Notes under the pieces: model-generated
What the model was told of the DNA's origin: nothing
Seen by the model: only the letters and a program-made list of their open reading frames with translations
The model's database searches: none
Shown here: in pieces, positions 26,955-36,053 of the stretch
Position numbering within the stretch: the stretch's first letter is position 1
Layout: every line of letters begins with the position of its first letter
Assembly (NCBI RefSeq): GCF_016862455.1
Contig: NZ_BOMZ01000040.1
Location: forward strand, 1 to 64,000
DNA length: 64,000 nucleotides
Reading direction: 5' to 3'
Origin: Actinoplanes utahensis
GTDB taxonomy: Bacteria; Actinomycetota; Actinomycetes; Mycobacteriales; Micromonosporaceae
Made by a program: the position numbers and the translations under genes

Positions 26955-28171
26955 GGCAGCTCCATCTCGAGCACGGTCGGGCCGCCGGCCGGGCTGCTGA
27001 CCCGCAGCGTGCCGTCGAAGGCGGCCATCCGCCGCTGGATGCCGAGCAGGCCGGTGCCGCGGGCCGGATCGGCGCCGCCGTGCCCGTCGTCGCGGACGGT
27101 GATGTGCAGGGCGGCGCCGGCGTCGAGGACGGTGACGTGCACGCGGGTGGCGCCGCTGTGCCGGCCGGCGTTGGCGAGGGCCTCGGCGACGGCGAAGTAG
27201 CCGGCGGCCTCGACCGGGGCGGCGAGCCGCCGGTCCAACCGCAAATCCAGGTCGGCGGGGTACGCGGTGTCCAGCACCAGCGCCTCGACGGCGGCGGCCA
27301 GACCCCGGTCGGCGAGCACGGGCGGGTGGATTCCCCGTACCAGATCGCGTAGTTCGGCCAAGGCCGTGCCCGCACCGGCCCGGGCCTCCGCGACCAGGGC
27401 CTTCGCGCCGGCCGGGTCGGTGTCGATGACGTCCTCGGCGACGCCGAGACTCATCGACATCGCGACCAGTCGCGCTTGCGCGCCGTCGTGCAGGTCCCGT
27501 TCGATGCGGCGCAGTTCGGCGGCGGAGGCGTCGACGGTGGCCGCCCGGGCGACGGTGAGACGGCCGACCCGTTCGGCCAGCACCGCCGTCGAGCCGGGGC
27601 CCAGGAGCGCGGCCGCGAGACGGGCCTGGCCGCGGACCAGGCGGCGGGGCAGCCGGTACGCGACGACGGCCACTCCCACCCCGATCGGCACCAGGATCCA
27701 GCTCAGCACCGGCGACCGGCCGGTCAGTTCCAGCACCAGCGGGTCGTACCCGGCCCGCCGCGGCAGGACCGCCTGCAGCACGGGCGCCGTCAGGCACTGC
27801 GCCGCGCCCAGCCACAGGGTGGCCGACAGCACCAGGCTGCCGAGCCCGGCAACGAACTGGCACGCCGCCCAGGCGAAGTCGAACCAGGTCGCCCGGTCGC
27901 GCAGGACCACCCGCAGCCGGGCGAGCGCCCCGGCCGGCAACGGCCGGTACGGCTCCGGCACCGGCGCACCGAGCACCGCGGCGGCCCGGCGGCGCTGGAC
28001 CCCGGCGAGCCGGCGGGTCACCCACACGGCGGCGGCGAAGAACCCCACCCCCAGGCCGGCCACCACGCTCGCCGGAACCGACGCCACGACCAGGAACAAC
28101 AGCACGGGCGCGGGCAGGCCGATCATCGCGCTCACCGCCAGCCAGCCCAGGTCACGTCCATGACTACGCAT
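26942..28171 (-). CDS. NarL-type sensor histidine kinase with multiple membrane helices
   Basis: The 409-residue kinase has an N-terminal membrane module with about four helices (two near residues 10-50 and two near 95-170). A HisKA_3 helix follows with His in RIERDLHDGAQARLVAMSM, and then a HATPase_c domain with EALANAGRHSGA and GTGLLGIQRRMAAFDGTL. No separate extracellular sensor domain is present. I prefer the ATG at 28171, which has GGAGAG just upstream; a GTG 9 nt earlier is also possible. It is cotranscribed with the response regulator. Confidence 0.85.
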   Translation of the reverse strand: MRSHGRDLGWLAVSAMIGLPAPVLLFLVVASVPASVVAGLGVGFFAAAVWVTRRLAGVQRRRAAAVLGAPVPEPYRPLPAGALARLRVVLRDRATWFDFAWAACQFVAGLGSLVLSATLWLGAAQCLTAPVLQAVLPRRAGYDPLVLELTGRSPVLSWILVPIGVGVAVVAYRLPRRLVRGQARLAAALLGPGSTAVLAERVGRLTVARAATVDASAAELRRIERDLHDGAQARLVAMSMSLGVAEDVIDTDPAGAKALVAEARAGAGTALAELRDLVRGIHPPVLADRGLAAAVEALVLDTAYPADLDLRLDRRLAAPVEAAGYFAVAEALANAGRHSGATRVHVTVLDAGAALHITVRDDGHGGADPARGTGLLGIQRRMAAFDGTLRVSSPAGGPTVLEMELPCGS

Positions 28172-28321
28172 GCTCTCCACGGCACCGACAGTAGAGCGGC
28201 GTCGATCTCACCGGCAGGGTGCCTGCACCCCGCCGGTTCCGGGGGTGCGCGCCCTGTCCGCCGGGCGGCGCGACGGCCAGGCTGAACACCGACGTACCGA
28301 GATCGACCGGGGGAGACAGAG

Positions 28322-29668
28322 ATGCGAAGAATCGTCACAGCCGTGCTGGTGGCGCTGGCCGTCACGGCGCCGGCGCCGGCCCACGCCGACACCACGACGG
28401 GGACCGGGGACGTGATCGCCACCGCTGTCGACTTCACCGGCGCGGGCGGCGTGACGCTGCACGGAACCGTGCTGACGCCGGCCACCCCGGCGGGACCGGC
28501 CCGGCGGCCGGCGATCGTGATGCTGGAGGGCGCGGGCAACCGCGGCCGGGACTACCTGATGCCGGAGGCGCGGGCCTACGCCCGGCACGGCATCACCACG
28601 CTGGTGTACGACAAGCGCACCGACGGCTATTCGATGCTGGACCGCGACTACGGGCTGCTCGCCGACGACGCGCTCGCCGGGCTGCGGATGCTGCGGTCCC
28701 GGCCGGACGTCGACCCGGAACGGGCCGGTCTGTGGGGGCTGTCCGAGGGCGCGTTCGTCGCCCCGATCGCCGCGAACCGCTCCGATGACGTGAAGTTCCT
28801 GATCACGGTCGGTGCGGTCGGTGTCACCCCGGCCGAGCAGACAGCCTGGGCGTACGGCACCTACCTGCGGCATGCCGGTGTCGGCGGCTCCCTGCCGGAC
28901 ACCATGCGCGGTGTCACGGTCCGTACCGCGATCGGGGCGGGCATCTTCTCCGAGTCCGGTTTCGATCCGGTGCCGCACTGGGAGCGGGTTCGCCAGCCGG
29001 TCCTCGCCCAGTGGGGCCGCCTGGACCGGGACGCCGTGCCGGGGGAGAGCAGCCGGCTGATCCGCGGGGCCCTGGAACGCGGCGGGAACACCCGGCACAC
29101 CGTCCGGATCGTCGACGGCGTCAACCACAACCTGCACCGCACCGCCGACGACGGCTTCGACCGCCTGCCCGGACTGCCCGCCGGTTACGGCGACGTGGAG
29201 GCCCGCTGGATCGCCGACCCGGCGCCGGGGACCGTCCCCGCCGGTGACTTCGGTGCGGAGCCGGCCGCGCCGGCCATCGGAGACCCGGCCTGGTACGAGT
29301 CGCCCGTGATCCTGCTGGTGGCGCTCCTGGCGATGGTCGCCGCCCTGATCATCCGCCCGCGCGTGCGGGGTCTCCGGGCGGCCCGCTGGCTCGCCGTGCT
29401 CGGCCCGGTCACCGTCGCCGGCACCCTGCTGTACCTGCTGGCGCTGCTCGCCACGGCCGCGAAGGTCACCGGCCCGGTGCTGCTGGGCCGGCCGGTCGTC
29501 TGGCTCGTCCTGCAAGCGCTGGCCTGCGCCACCGTCGCGGCCACGGTCGCGGTGGGGTACCACCTGCTTCGCCACCGTCCCGCCCAGCGGATCCGCCCGG
29601 GCCTGCTCCTGGCGGCCGGCCTGCTGTTCATCCCGTGGGCGGTCCAGTGGGGTCTGCTGATCCCGTGA
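28322..29668 (+). CDS. Exported alpha/beta hydrolase with C-terminal membrane domain
   Basis: The 448-residue protein has a signal peptide (residues 1-22, APAHA) and an alpha/beta-hydrolase domain. The nucleophile is in GLWGLSEGAF, the acidic residue in QWGRLDRDAVPG and the catalytic His in VDGVNHNLHRT. Four C-terminal helices follow (about residues 325-448). The hydrolase domain should face outside, tethered by the membrane tail. Members process acylated or peptide substrates, but the substrate is unknown. The ATG lies 8 nt after GGGGGAG. It is divergent from the kinase/regulator pair, which may control it. Confidence 0.8.
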   Translation: MRRIVTAVLVALAVTAPAPAHADTTTGTGDVIATAVDFTGAGGVTLHGTVLTPATPAGPARRPAIVMLEGAGNRGRDYLMPEARAYARHGITTLVYDKRTDGYSMLDRDYGLLADDALAGLRMLRSRPDVDPERAGLWGLSEGAFVAPIAANRSDDVKFLITVGAVGVTPAEQTAWAYGTYLRHAGVGGSLPDTMRGVTVRTAIGAGIFSESGFDPVPHWERVRQPVLAQWGRLDRDAVPGESSRLIRGALERGGNTRHTVRIVDGVNHNLHRTADDGFDRLPGLPAGYGDVEARWIADPAPGTVPAGDFGAEPAAPAIGDPAWYESPVILLVALLAMVAALIIRPRVRGLRAARWLAVLGPVTVAGTLLYLLALLATAAKVTGPVLLGRPVVWLVLQALACATVAATVAVGYHLLRHRPAQRIRPGLLLAAGLLFIPWAVQWGLLIP

Positions 29669-29701
29669 CGTATCCGAGGCCGAGCGGTGAACGGTTCCGG
29701 C

Positions 29702-30889
29702 TCACGACGGCACGGGGAAGCGCAGTGGCAACTCGTTCGGGCCGTGGGTGCCGATCGCCGGCCGCCAGGTCACCTCGCCGGCGATGACCGGCGGCCCGAA
29801 CCGGCGGGCGAGGATCGGGAGGGCTTCGCCGAGCTCGGCGCGGGCCAGCGCGGCGCCGAGACAGTAGTGCGGGCCGGCGCCGAACTGGAGCAGGGGCGCC
29901 TCCCGGACGGCGGTGACGTCGAAGGACCGCCCGGCGGGATAGGCCCGCGGATCCCGCTGGGCGGTCCGCACGGCCACGGTCACGAAGGTCCCGGCGGGCA
30001 GGGGCAGACCGTGGAACGCGAAGTCCCCGGCCACGCGACGGAACAGGCTCGCCGCCGACGGCCGCCAGCGCATCGTCTCGGTGACGGCACGGCCGGCCAG
30101 TTCGGGACGGTCGCGCAGCAGGGTCCACTGGCCGGGGTGCTCGGCGAAGGTGACCATCGTGTTCGAGAACTGGTGACGGGTGTTGTCGTGGGCGCCGAAG
30201 ACCAGGGTGACCAGCAGGTTGCGGAGTTCGCCGCGAGTGACCGTCCCCTCGGACCGCCAGGCGGCGACCATCGTGGAGATCAGGTCGTCGGCCGGATGCT
30301 TCGTCTTCTCGTCGATGAGCACGTCCAGGTAGCCGTCCAGTCCCGTGACGGCTCGTTCCACGCGTGCCGCGGCGCCGCCGCCGGCGGCCAGCGCGAAGAT
30401 CAGGCCGATGTCGCTGGACCAGGCGCTGAAGACGTCGTGGTCGGCGGCGGGCACACCGAGCAGCTTCCCCATGACGGCCAGCGGCAGCCGGTCGGCGAAC
30501 GCCTCGACGAACTCGGTCGCGCCGGTGCCCGCGAACTCGTCGGCCAGCGCCTCGGCCGTCGCCCTGATGAACGGGCGCAGCAGGTCGACGGTGCGCGGGG
30601 TGAAGGAACGGCCCACCAGGCCGCGGAGCCGGCGGTGGTCGGCGCCGTCCCGGTTGACGATCATCGGGACCCACCAGTCGTGGATCGGCCCGGAGGTGAT
30701 GCCGTTGCGTCGCAGGTAGTCGTCGCCACCGTGGTCGAGACGGCGGTCGCGGAGCAGCTCCTGCGCCTCCGCGTGGCGCAGCACGAGCGGGCCGAGCGGG
30801 CTGTCGGCGTACCACCCGGCGTCCTGGGCGGCCAGCACCTCCGGCGCGGTGAAGTCGAAGGCCGGATCGAGAACGTCGAGGAAGGTCAT
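29702..30889 (-). CDS. Cytochrome P450
   Basis: The 395-residue P450 has the heme-thiolate loop FGAGPHYCLGAALARAE, the ExxR motif in ETMRW, and the I-helix region LVFGAHDNTRHQ. In the I-helix, His-Asp-Asn replaces the more usual Gly-x-Asp/Glu-Thr pattern, so proton delivery may differ. The protein is soluble, as bacterial P450s are, and needs separate ferredoxin and reductase, neither of which is adjacent. The ATG at 30889 starts the conserved N-terminus (MTFLDVLDP); an upstream ATG would add 18 atypical residues. Substrate unknown. Confidence 0.9.
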   Translation of the reverse strand: MTFLDVLDPAFDFTAPEVLAAQDAGWYADSPLGPLVLRHAEAQELLRDRRLDHGGDDYLRRNGITSGPIHDWWVPMIVNRDGADHRRLRGLVGRSFTPRTVDLLRPFIRATAEALADEFAGTGATEFVEAFADRLPLAVMGKLLGVPAADHDVFSAWSSDIGLIFALAAGGGAAARVERAVTGLDGYLDVLIDEKTKHPADDLISTMVAAWRSEGTVTRGELRNLLVTLVFGAHDNTRHQFSNTMVTFAEHPGQWTLLRDRPELAGRAVTETMRWRPSAASLFRRVAGDFAFHGLPLPAGTFVTVAVRTAQRDPRAYPAGRSFDVTAVREAPLLQFGAGPHYCLGAALARAELGEALPILARRFGPPVIAGEVTWRPAIGTHGPNELPLRFPVPS

Positions 30890-30973
30890 GGGAACCCCGC
30901 CCGGTCGGGTGTGTGTCACCGAGTGTGCTGCACCGGCTGCCAAGAGCGGAATGTCGGCCGGCGGACAGCGGCG

Positions 30974-31522
30974 CTACCCGCGCTGACCGGACGGCGCCGT
31001 CGCCGGGGTGAACGCGGCCGCGAAGTCGTGGGCGAAACCGGCGATCCCGCGCGCCGGACGGCCGGTGATCGCCCGCACGTCGCCGGTCGCCCGCTCGAAG
31101 CCGCCGGCGCGGATCACGCCGAAGACGCCGGCCAGGTGGGCGGCGAGCCGGTCCGGCAGGCCGTTGCCCTCGAACCGTGGCCGCGCCTGCTCCTCGGTCA
31201 GGTCGACGGAACGGACCGGATGCCCGGTCGCCTCGGTGAGCGCCGCCGCCACGTCCGCGAAGGTGATCGGCGCGGGGGTTCCGTTCATCAGCCGGGTCGC
31301 CTGCGGCTCCATCCACGTGGTGACGAACGTGGCGGCGTTCATCCGGGCGTTGCCGTCGAGCATCAACTCGTCATGGATGACCTGGTAAGCCGTCTCCGGA
31401 TCGAGTTCGTCGACGGGGATCTCGTGGCGGGGGATCGTGCGGTCCGCCAGCCCGAATCGCGGGGTGACGGCGAGCTTCTCCGGTGCCGGGCGGGTGGTGG
31501 CCTCGGGATGCTTCAGCGTCAC
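30974..31522 (-). pseudogene. Chimeric ORF: glutamate decarboxylase start joined to NmrA-like end
   Basis: Residues 1-79 match the N-terminus of glutamate decarboxylase (IPRHEIPVDELDPETAYQVI followed by HDELMLDGNARMNAATFVTT and WMEPQA). Residues ~82-182 match the C-terminus of an NmrA-type NAD(P)-binding protein (ITFADVAAALTEATGHPVRS, GVFGVIRAGGFERATGDVRA, FAHDFAAAF). The frame stays open across the join near 31280. Neither the PLP domain nor the NmrA nucleotide-binding domain is present, so neither parental activity can remain. It looks like a deletion fusion of two neighbouring genes. It starts with GTG and lacks a clear ribosome binding site. Confidence 0.72.
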
Positions 31523-31645
31523 GTCATCGAATCGGCGGGCGGCCGTGCCTCCTCCACCACGGATGAGACGGCCGCGGAGGAGACGGCCGCGGACGAGACC
31601 GTCTCGGATGAGGCGGCCGCGGGTGGACCGGGGCGGAACGTGCCG

Positions 31646-32728
31646 TCAGGTGAGCCGCAACGGGGTGGAGGAGCCGACGGTCTGGAGGACGCTGAACGAC
31701 GTCGCCTTGCCGTTGACCTTGAGTTTCGCTCCGGAGAGGGACATCTTCAGGGTGCCGGTGGTGAAGTTCGCGGGGACCTGGACGACGAAGTCGTACTGGT
31801 AGCCGGAGCGGCGGTGGCTGCCGGCGACCGGGGTCAGGCCGCCGATCCGCAGCCCACTCGAGGGGAGGGTCGCCTCGGCACGGTCGTCGTCGTGGCCTTT
31901 GCCCTGCTCGGGAGCGGCGGACACGTCGACGGACACACTCAGCCAGGCCTTGCCCTTCGGCGCGTATCCGCGGCCCTCCATCCACGGCAGGCGTTTGACG
32001 ATGTACGAACTGACGAAGATCGCGTAGTTGCGGCCGCCGGCCCGGACCCAGGAGTAGTTGCCGATCCGTTCCGGAGCGTGGTTGCTGGTGATCCAGTTGT
32101 CGACGATGACGTCGTAGCGGCCCGGTTCGGCGCCGTACCGCCGGCCGGTCCGCATGTCCTGCGCCTGCCGGTGACCGTTGTCGCCGACCTCCAGCAGGAC
32201 CTTCGTCTTCGGGGCGGCGGCCACGACGAGCAGGGCGCCGTCGCCGGGATCGCCGAGCGGGTAGGACTTCGCGCCGATCCGGATCGCCGGCCGGACGAGC
32301 TTGCCGTCGGTCTTGGCGAGCAGGAACTCGCGGCCGGCGCCCGGCTTGAGGTGGATGCGCTCCCACGTGCCCGGCGCCGGCTCCGGCGGGAACCTCCCGG
32401 CGTCCGCGGTCAGGTGCAGCGTCGCGAACTCGTCGGGATCGGCGACGAACTCCTTGCGGGCGGCCACCGTGGTGATCGCGGCCCGGTAGCCGGCGCCGAT
32501 CATCTCGTTGCTGAAGACGGTCTGGTCACCCAGGTCGAGGGTGTCGGGATCATCGGCGAACCAGCCGACGAACGTTCCCGGCGCGTCGTGGGACACCTCC
32601 ACCATGGTGGGACTGGCGGACGGCGTCGGGGTGACCGCGGGGGACGTCGGCGCGGCCTGCGGCTCGGCGGCGTTCTCGCAGCCCGCGAGGGCGATGACCA
32701 CGGCAGCGGCGGCGATCTTCTTACGCAT
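31646..32728 (-). CDS. Secreted lipoprotein of unknown function
   Basis: The 360-residue precursor has a lipoprotein signal peptide (MRKKIAAAAVVIALAGC, lipobox LAGC), a Pro/Thr/Ser linker and a beta-rich body without a recognised domain (VGWFADDPDTLDLGDQ, DVIVDNWITSNHAPE, PWMEGRGYAPKGKAW). The ATG at 32728 overlaps the 3' end of the RpiB-like gene by 8 nt, which supports this start over one 27 nt earlier and implies coupling. A 123-bp stretch downstream contains short direct repeats (GAGGAGACGGCCGCGG). Role unknown. Confidence 0.75.
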   Translation of the reverse strand: MRKKIAAAAVVIALAGCENAAEPQAAPTSPAVTPTPSASPTMVEVSHDAPGTFVGWFADDPDTLDLGDQTVFSNEMIGAGYRAAITTVAARKEFVADPDEFATLHLTADAGRFPPEPAPGTWERIHLKPGAGREFLLAKTDGKLVRPAIRIGAKSYPLGDPGDGALLVVAAAPKTKVLLEVGDNGHRQAQDMRTGRRYGAEPGRYDVIVDNWITSNHAPERIGNYSWVRAGGRNYAIFVSSYIVKRLPWMEGRGYAPKGKAWLSVSVDVSAAPEQGKGHDDDRAEATLPSSGLRIGGLTPVAGSHRRSGYQYDFVVQVPANFTTGTLKMSLSGAKLKVNGKATSFSVLQTVGSSTPLRLT

Positions 32729-33188
32729 GTCGTCCAGTATCGATGTCCGGATCATCGGGCGGGACCCCGTGGGCGCCCGGTTCGAGGGCGGCGATGTTGG
32801 CAGCTTCGCCGGGATCGGGGGCGGGCGTGTCGAGGAAGGCGTGCAGGATCTCCACCGCCACGTCGGGGGCCAGCCGTTTGAGGCTCATCGCCAGGACGTT
32901 CGCGTCGTTCCACAGGCGGGCGCCGCGGGCGATCCACGGGTCCCAGGCGAGGGCGGCGCGCACCCCGGGGACCTTGTTGGCGGCGATGGCGGTGCCGGTG
33001 CCGGTCCAGCACATGACGACGCCGTAGTCGGCGTGGCCGGCGACGACGGCCCGGCCGACGAAACGGCCCAGATCGGGCCAGTCCGGAGAGCCCTCGGGGC
33101 GGAGGATGTCGTGGCCGGCGCCGGCCAGGGCCTCGACGACGGCGCGCGTCGTCTCGTTCTCGTCGTCACAGGCGAACGCGATCCGCAT
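32721..33188 (-). CDS. RpiB/LacAB-family sugar-phosphate isomerase
   Basis: The 155-residue protein matches the RpiB fold: MRIAFACDDENETTRAVVEA with the active-site acidic pair, then YGVVMCWTGTGTAIAANKVP and GVRAALAWD, and LWNDANVLAMSLKRL. The Cys in VVMCWTGTG corresponds to the catalytic base of the family, whose usual sequence is CGTG; here a Trp follows the Cys. It could act as ribose-5-phosphate isomerase or on another sugar phosphate. The coupling to an outer lipoprotein gene is unusual and unexplained. Confidence 0.82.
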   Translation of the reverse strand: MRIAFACDDENETTRAVVEALAGAGHDILRPEGSPDWPDLGRFVGRAVVAGHADYGVVMCWTGTGTAIAANKVPGVRAALAWDPWIARGARLWNDANVLAMSLKRLAPDVAVEILHAFLDTPAPDPGEAANIAALEPGAHGVPPDDPDIDTGRHA

Positions 33189-33379
33189 GGCCGAAGCCTA
33201 TGCGGGCCGGCCGGCGGCGGCGAGGAGGCCGAACCCGGCGAAGGCCCCGGTGAAGGCCGCCACCATCGCATCCGGCCCGGTGGCCGCGGTGTCGGCCGCG
33301 ACCACCGGCCCGCCTCGCGTGGACCGTCACGGGAGACGGGGTCCGGCGGGGGCGGCCCACGGCGTACCGGGAGAAGGTT

Positions 33380-34147
33380 TCAGGGGGTGTTGAGGAACTC
33401 GGTCAGCTCCGCGATGAAGGCGGGGACCCGGACCGCGCCGAGGTGATCGCCGTCGGTGACGGCCAGGCGGGCGTCCGGGAGGGCCTTGGCGAGCAGTTCG
33501 GGCCGGGTCGCCAGGACGTCGTCCCGGCCGGCCAGGACCAGCGTGGGGACGGTGATCGTGGCCAGCGGGATCGGCTCGGCGTGCAGCGCGGCGGCCTGCG
33601 CGGCCAGGGCGGTACGGTCACCGCCCACCGTGTCCACGAAGGACCGGAAACCGGCCGCGGCCGGCGAGGTGATCGTCGCCGGGTCGGCGGCCTCGAAGGC
33701 CTCGCGGAAGTCCGCGGCCGGGATCACCCGGGTGTCGACGCCGCCGAGCTCGACCACCGCGGAGCCCACCCCGCCGATCGCGAGACGGCGGATCCGCTGG
33801 TCCCGGGTGGCCAGCAGGAGCGAGACGATCGCGCCCATCGAGTACCCGGCCACGTCGACGCGGGTGATGCCGAGCAGGTCCAGCAGGGTGGACACGTCCT
33901 GCGCCATCCGGGCCTCGCCGTAGAAGGCGGGATCGTGCGGTTTGCCGGACCGCCCATGACCGCGGGCGTCGATGGTGACGACCCGGCGGCCGGTGGCGGT
34001 GAGGGCCGCCACCACCCCCGGCAGGACCCAGTTGGTGACGCCGTCGGCGATGAAACCGTGGTGCAGCAGGACGGGCGGCAGGTCGGAGGGACCGTCCCAT
34101 TGTTCGTAGTGGATCTCGACGCCATCGGTGGCCTGGAAGGTCGGCAT
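33380..34147 (-). CDS. Alpha/beta hydrolase
   Basis: The 255-residue protein has a standard alpha/beta-hydrolase core: HHGFIADG oxyanion loop, nucleophile in GYSMGAIVSL, acid in VLAGRDDVLA, and His in VTDGDHLGAV. Epoxide hydrolases, haloperoxidases and esterases share this pattern and I cannot choose between them. The ATG at 34147 begins MPTFQATDG, as in relatives. No Shine-Dalgarno sequence is present. It is divergent from the damaged LysR gene, which probably regulated it. Confidence 0.82.
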   Translation of the reverse strand: MPTFQATDGVEIHYEQWDGPSDLPPVLLHHGFIADGVTNWVLPGVVAALTATGRRVVTIDARGHGRSGKPHDPAFYGEARMAQDVSTLLDLLGITRVDVAGYSMGAIVSLLLATRDQRIRRLAIGGVGSAVVELGGVDTRVIPAADFREAFEAADPATITSPAAAGFRSFVDTVGGDRTALAAQAAALHAEPIPLATITVPTLVLAGRDDVLATRPELLAKALPDARLAVTDGDHLGAVRVPAFIAELTEFLNTP

Positions 34148-34218
34148 GACGGGAAGGGTAGGCGATCGCCCCGGCACCGGGGATCGGCAAGATCGCCGGT
34201 GTGGCGGCGCTCGGTGAT

Positions 34219-34234
34219 TGTTGATCGCGATACA
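34219..34234. promoter_or_regulatory. Possible LysR-type binding site
   Basis: TGTTGATCGCGATACA is an interrupted palindrome around ATCGCGAT and fits the T-N11-A pattern of LysR-type sites. It lies 48 bp upstream of the LysR reading frame and 72 bp upstream of the divergent hydrolase start. Confidence 0.4.
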
Positions 34235-34281
34235 TTTTCGGATGAGACTTCCCAACCTGATCCGTGAGGGGATGACGGGCT

Positions 34282-35236
34282 GTGACCCCCACACAGTTGC
34301 GTGCCTATTCCGCCGTCGTCCGGTGTGGCTCGGTCAAGCAGGCCGCGGCCCAGCTCGAGGTCTCCGAGTCCGCGGTGTCGCTGCACATCGGCCAGCTGCG
34401 CAGGGAGCTGGGCGATCGGTTGTTCTCCCGGACCGCGTCCGGCCTGACGTTCACACCGGGCGGGCTGCGGCTGGCCGGCCGGGCCACCGAGCTGCTCGGC
34501 CTGCAGGACATCACCGTCCTGGAGGTGAGCGCGGCGGCCCGGGGGCGGCGGCTGCTGCGGGTCGGGGCGTCGTCGCTGTTCGCCGAGCACGCGGCGCCGG
34601 GCCTGATCGAGCTGTTCGCCAGCCGCCGCGGACCTGGACCTCGAGTTGAGCGTGCGGAACCCGGGCTCGTTCGCGGAGTCGCTGATCGAGCGGAGCGTCG
34701 ACATCACGATCGGCCCGGCGCCCGCCGATCCTGATCCGGGCGTCACGTGCCGCCCGGTGATGTACTACAAGATCGTGACGGTGGCCGGCCCGGATCATCC
34801 GCTCGCCGGCACCCAACCGTCGCCGCGCCGGCTGCGCGAGCAGACGTGGCTGCTCGGCCCGTCCGCGGCCGCCGACCACGGCGCGATCCCGGCCCTGCTG
34901 CGCCGGCTCGGCGTGCCGGACCACCGCCAGCAGATCTTCCAGAGCCACGCGGCCGCGCTGGAGGAGGCCAAACGCGGGCGCGGCGTGGCGGCGGCCCTGT
35001 CGTTCACCGTCGCGCCGGAGGTGCGCAAGGGGCATCTGGTGCAGTTCTGCGGGCCGCACACCGGCATCGAGGAGGTCTGGCACTCGATGATCCTCGCCGA
35101 CGGCGGCAGCCCCTCCGCCGCCGCCGAGCTGGCCCGTTTCGCCTCCACCCCGCGCGCGATCCAGGCCATGATGCGCGGCACCGGGATCAACGTCGCCCGC
35201 TTCAAGCCGTCCATCCACGTCACCCTGTGGAGCTGA
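34282..35236 (+). pseudogene. LysR-family regulator with a frameshift
   Basis: The GTG at 34282 opens a complete LysR winged HTH (MTPTQLRAYSAVVRCGSVKQ followed by AAAQLEVSESAVSLHIGQLR). Near 34625 similarity moves to the +1 frame, which contains the ligand-binding domain (ADLDLELSVRNPGSFAESLI, VTVAGPDHPLAG, QIFQSHAAALEEAKRGRGVA) and ends at 35236. One extra C in the run AGCCGCCGCGG (34621-34631) explains the break. Repaired, it would encode about 317 residues, the normal length. Both halves retain good codon bias, so the lesion is recent or a sequencing error. Confidence 0.8.
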
Positions 35237-35945
35237 CCGCCCGGCACGACGGGCCGAGGCCGAGGTGCAGCTCGCGTTCGATCTCGAGGCGGACGGTGAA
35301 GCCGCGGGCGTGGCTGGGCGAGCGGGTCTCCGGGAACGCGGCGGTGGCCACCTCACCGGGCCGCAGGCGCCGGCCGAAAGCGTCGTCGCGGGCGAACTCG
35401 ACCGGCTGGGCCTCGCCGAAGCGCAGTTCGGCCACGTCGTCGGCGAGGGGATGGCCCATCGCGGTGCGGACCGTGCCGGGTACGAACCGCACCTCGAGCA
35501 CCTGATCGAAGCCGGGGCGCCGGTGGGCCAGGTACACCCGGTCGCCGTGGCCGAAGCAGAGGTACGACAGCGGCGCCGCCGGCCCGGGCCGGCCGTCCAG
35601 GCGCCGGAACCAGACCACCCGCCGCAGCCGCATCTCCACGCCCTTGGCCATCGGCGGATCGCCGCGGCCGGTGTGCCCGCGCACGATGGCCCCGGTCACG
35701 GTGGTCCGGGCGGGCAGACCGTCGACCGGTTCCAGATCGACGGCCGGGTCGGGGTCGAAGGTGTACGGGCCGTCGCCCCACCGGGCGCGGTCGATGCCCA
35801 TGGCGTCCACGGTCACCTGCGGCAGCGCCGCCTCGAGAAGGAACTGGAGGTCGTCCGGGCCGTCGGCGGCCGGGAGACGGGACAGATAGATCGGACCGGT
35901 GCCGAGCATCAGCAGGCTGCCGTGGTCCGTGGTGTGGTCAGACAT
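35220..35945 (-). CDS. Hypothetical protein (241 residues)
   Basis: A soluble-looking protein with no signal peptide or membrane segment. It begins MSDHTTDHGSLLMLGTGPIY and is beta-rich (VEMRLRRVVWFRRLD, PLSYLCFGHGDRVYLAHRRP, VLEVRFVPGTVRTAMG). I recognise no family. The ATG at 35945 is preferred to an ATG 45 nt upstream because homologous-looking sequence begins there. Its 3' end overlaps the broken LysR gene by 17 bp, and it is divergent from the SARP gene. Codon use is normal for the window, so it is probably expressed. Confidence 0.6.
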   Translation of the reverse strand: MSDHTTDHGSLLMLGTGPIYLSRLPAADGPDDLQFLLEAALPQVTVDAMGIDRARWGDGPYTFDPDPAVDLEPVDGLPARTTVTGAIVRGHTGRGDPPMAKGVEMRLRRVVWFRRLDGRPGPAAPLSYLCFGHGDRVYLAHRRPGFDQVLEVRFVPGTVRTAMGHPLADDVAELRFGEAQPVEFARDDAFGRRLRPGEVATAAFPETRSPSHARGFTVRLEIERELHLGLGPSCRAVSSTG

Positions 35946-36053
35946 GTCCGAACGGTCGCCCTCGCATCTGCGCGCGCACCTTGCGGCCACCTTGCGGTCC
36001 GGGAAAGCATGAGGCGGAGACGTCGCGTCACCTAATGATCACCGAGGGTTCCG

